Shown piece by piece: positions 8,783 through 10,309 of a stretch of DNA of 10,309 bases. Both the position numbers and the translations under genes were made by a program. How positions within the stretch are numbered: position 1 is the stretch's first letter; each line of letters opens with the position of its first letter. The notes below the pieces were generated by a model, which saw only the letters and a program-made list of their open reading frames with translations, did not search any database and had not been told where the DNA came from. The stretch covers positions 1 to 10,309 of the forward strand of contig JAGVUH010000339.1 in assembly GCA_019136395.1 (NCBI GenBank), written 5' to 3'. The stretch comes from Gammaproteobacteria bacterium. GTDB lineage: Bacteria > Pseudomonadota > Gammaproteobacteria > Chromatiales > Chromatiaceae.

Positions 8783-8896
8783 AATCAGCGGCTTGTACTG
8801 ACGACACCAGCTCACGCCGCATGGGGGTTGTGAACGATTCCATACCAGCAAGCCCCAGCCAGGCCGACAGCCGCGACGAAGAACCCGTCGCACCCA

Positions 8897-8926
8897 CCCG
8901 ACGACCCGCCAGGTCGGGTCGCCGGG
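8897..8926 (+). repeat. Hairpin with 12-base arms upstream of the phytochrome gene
   Basis: The left arm CCCGACGACCCG (8897-8908) pairs with CGGGTCGCCGGG (8915-8926) at eleven of twelve positions around CCAGGT. It ends 49 bases before the phytochrome ATG. No T-run follows. It may be an operator, a leader structure, or another dispersed palindrome like the one at 8742-8782, whose sequence it does not share. Confidence 0.5.
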
Positions 8927-8975
8927 ATACCCACACGTCCATCCCACGCCGGTAGCGCGGGCGGAGACTTGACCC

Positions 8976-10309
8976 ATGAGCGATTTCGATCCTTCTCAGG
9001 TACTGGAATGTGAGCGGGAGCGCCTGGCCAATTCCGGGCTCATCCAGCCCCACGGCGCGCTGCTCTTTATCGACAAGGCCTCCGGGACCTTCCGCTACGT
9101 CAGCGCCAATGCCGAGGCCTGGCTCGGCGAGCCCCCGGAGGCCCTGCTGGGTCGGGACGGCCGGGACTGGCTGGAGCTGAATCTGCCCGAGCTGGTGGAC
9201 CTGCCAACCATCGTCGGCAAGCCCCTGCCCCTGAGCGGCGCCCTGGACCTGGGCGGTGGCTTGCTCGATGTCCTGATCTCGCCCAATGGCGCGGGCTGGT
9301 TGCTGGAATTCGAGCCCAGCCTCCCAGGCGCGGAGGAACCGAAGCCGGGTGCAAATGAGTTGGGTGCAGACAACCCGGGTTCCCACCAGCCGGGCGCGAA
9401 CGTCCAGGGCGCAAACGCCCCAGGGGCGGAAGAAAAGGGCGCGGACGACCTTGGAGCGAAAGACCCGAGCGCCCACCCGCGCCGGTCACAGGAGCCGTCC
9501 GCCAACGCCATCCAGCTTCAAGGGCTGGAGCAGCGCCTGGTGGCGGCGGTGAGCGACCTGACGGGCTACGACCGGGTGATGCTCTACCAGTTTCACCCCG
9601 ACTGGTCCGGCGAGGTCCTGGCGGAGGCCGTCCGCTCCGCGACCGGCACCTATCTGGGACTGCGCTTCCCCGCCTCCGACATCCCGGCCATCGCCGCTCG
9701 GTCTCGCCGGTGCATGCCCAATACCTGCGCAACATGCGGGTACGCTCCTCCTTCTCTGTGTCCCTGATGCTGGAGGGCAAGCTCTGGGGACTGGTCGCCT
9801 GCCATCACCCCGAGCCGCGGACCATCCCCCTCCCGGTCCGGCTGCGTTGCCAACAACTGGCCGGCGCATTCATGACCGCCTTGCATGGCTTCCGCAAGAC
9901 CGCCCAACGGGGCATCCACGCGGCCCTCACCGGCTGCCTGGGGCCGATCAAGGCCAACGTCAGCCAGGGCGCCAGCCTGGCAGAGGCGCTCGGCCGCGCC
10001 TTCCCCACCCTGGCCCCGTTGTTTGGCGCGCCAAGCGGGGCCCTCTTCATCGACCAGCACCTGACCCAGTTCGGCGCACCCCAGGAGCCCGGGGCCCTGG
10101 AGACCCTGCACCACTGGTGGCTGCGGCAGCAGAGTGAGCCGGTCGCCGCCCTCGACCAGTTGCCGGAGGACCTGAGCCAGGCCCTCGGCAGCCGTGAAGA
10201 CCGGCCCCATGGGGTCCTGGCCATCGGTCTGCGCGCCCGAACCCTGGGCGACGCCCTGGTCAGCCTCTACCTGCTGCGCCCCGAGGAGGCGCGCGAGATC
10301 GCCTGGGCC
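8976..10309 (+). pseudogene. bphP: Bacteriophytochrome (PAS-GAF-PHY), broken by an internal out-of-frame deletion; 3' end beyond the window
   Basis: Bacteriophytochromes bind biliverdin and sense red/far-red light. The first frame (8976-9767) has the PAS domain with ECERERL, whose Cys12 matches the biliverdin-attaching cysteine, then IQPHGALLFID. A 59-residue repetitive insertion follows, then the GAF start LTGYDRVMLYQFHPDWSGEV and LGLRFPASDIPA with the PASDIP motif. It then reads out of family and stops. From about 9695 a second frame resumes with RSVSPVHAQYLRNMRV, SVSLMLEGKLWGLVACHHPE and a PHY-like region ending LYLLRPEEAREIAW, open to the window edge. Compared with DrBphP as I remember it, about 41 residues are missing between the two, including the counterparts of Tyr216 and Arg222; both conserved histidines (260, 290) remain. 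GGAG lies 9 bases before the ATG. As read the photosensor is not functional. The output domain is outside the window. Confidence 0.85.
9348..9482 (+). repeat. Nine tandem 15-base units encoding GAxxx pentapeptides
   Basis: In the phytochrome frame the units read GANEL, GADNP, GSHQP, GANVQ, GANAP, GAEEK, GADDL, GAKDP, SAHPR. A looser unit starting GAEEP precedes them at 9327. The first two positions (GGN-GCN codons) are nearly invariant and the last three vary, mostly Asn, Asp, Glu, Pro. The DNA units have diverged, so this is not a recent expansion. It lies between the PAS and GAF domains, where the family normally has a short helical linker. Confidence 0.85.

Noticed and set aside
8541..9476. 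A 311-codon minus-strand frame across the FIST end, the intergenic region and the phytochrome start
   Set aside because: Its apparent periodicity (A-P-x-x-F-like) is only the complement of the GAxxx repeat, and it has no family resemblance.
9348..9482. Pentapeptide-repeat (beta-helix) protein motif
   Set aside because: That family needs a central Leu/Phe in A-(D/N)-L-x-x. Here the position after Asn/Asp varies and is often polar or Pro, so the period matches but the fold signature does not.

Overview
The window looks like chromosomal DNA of a GC-rich proteobacterium, most likely a gammaproteobacterium. The purple sulfur bacteria (Chromatiales) would fit, because a biliverdin-type phytochrome, a periplasmic TRAP binding protein and many signalling genes occur together there, but no gene here is diagnostic and the assignment is weak.

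Layout: (1) At 1-124 is the 3' end of an XRE/HigA-like helix-turn-helix gene. (2) On the minus strand are a DUF6279-type lipoprotein (180-1040) and, upstream of it, a TAT-exported DctP/TakP-like TRAP substrate-binding protein (1137-2225), with a weak terminator-like hairpin between them. (3) A 342-base divergent intergenic region (2226-2567) carries several palindromes and repeats. (4) A toxin-antitoxin-like pair follows: an XRE protein (2568-3032) and, 3 bases later, an AbiEii-family nucleotidyltransferase (3036-3747). The second gene is frameshifted by a tandem CGAT duplication exactly at its catalytic D-x-D motif. This pair looks less GC-rich than its surroundings. (5) A small lipoprotein lies at 3923-4153. 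(6) A plus-strand signalling cluster fills the rest: a MASE1-CHASE hybrid histidine kinase (4260-7391), a FIST-domain sensor protein (7520-8716), and a bacteriophytochrome PAS-GAF-PHY gene from 8976 to the window edge. The phytochrome gene is broken by an out-of-frame internal deletion in its GAF domain.

The genes fall into three working groups. One is envelope and uptake functions on the left, where the TRAP binding protein has no permease genes in view. The second is a probably inactivated abortive-infection or toxin-antitoxin module. The third is a sensory cluster in which a membrane kinase, a soluble ligand-sensing FIST protein and a red/far-red photoreceptor sit side by side. Two of the three sensors contain low-complexity insertions: a Gly/Asp-rich stretch inside CHASE, and nine GAxxx-type pentapeptides between PAS and GAF.

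I did not find a convincing new biological system. The best leads are the two gene-breaking lesions at functional centres and the two unusual repeat insertions in the sensors.
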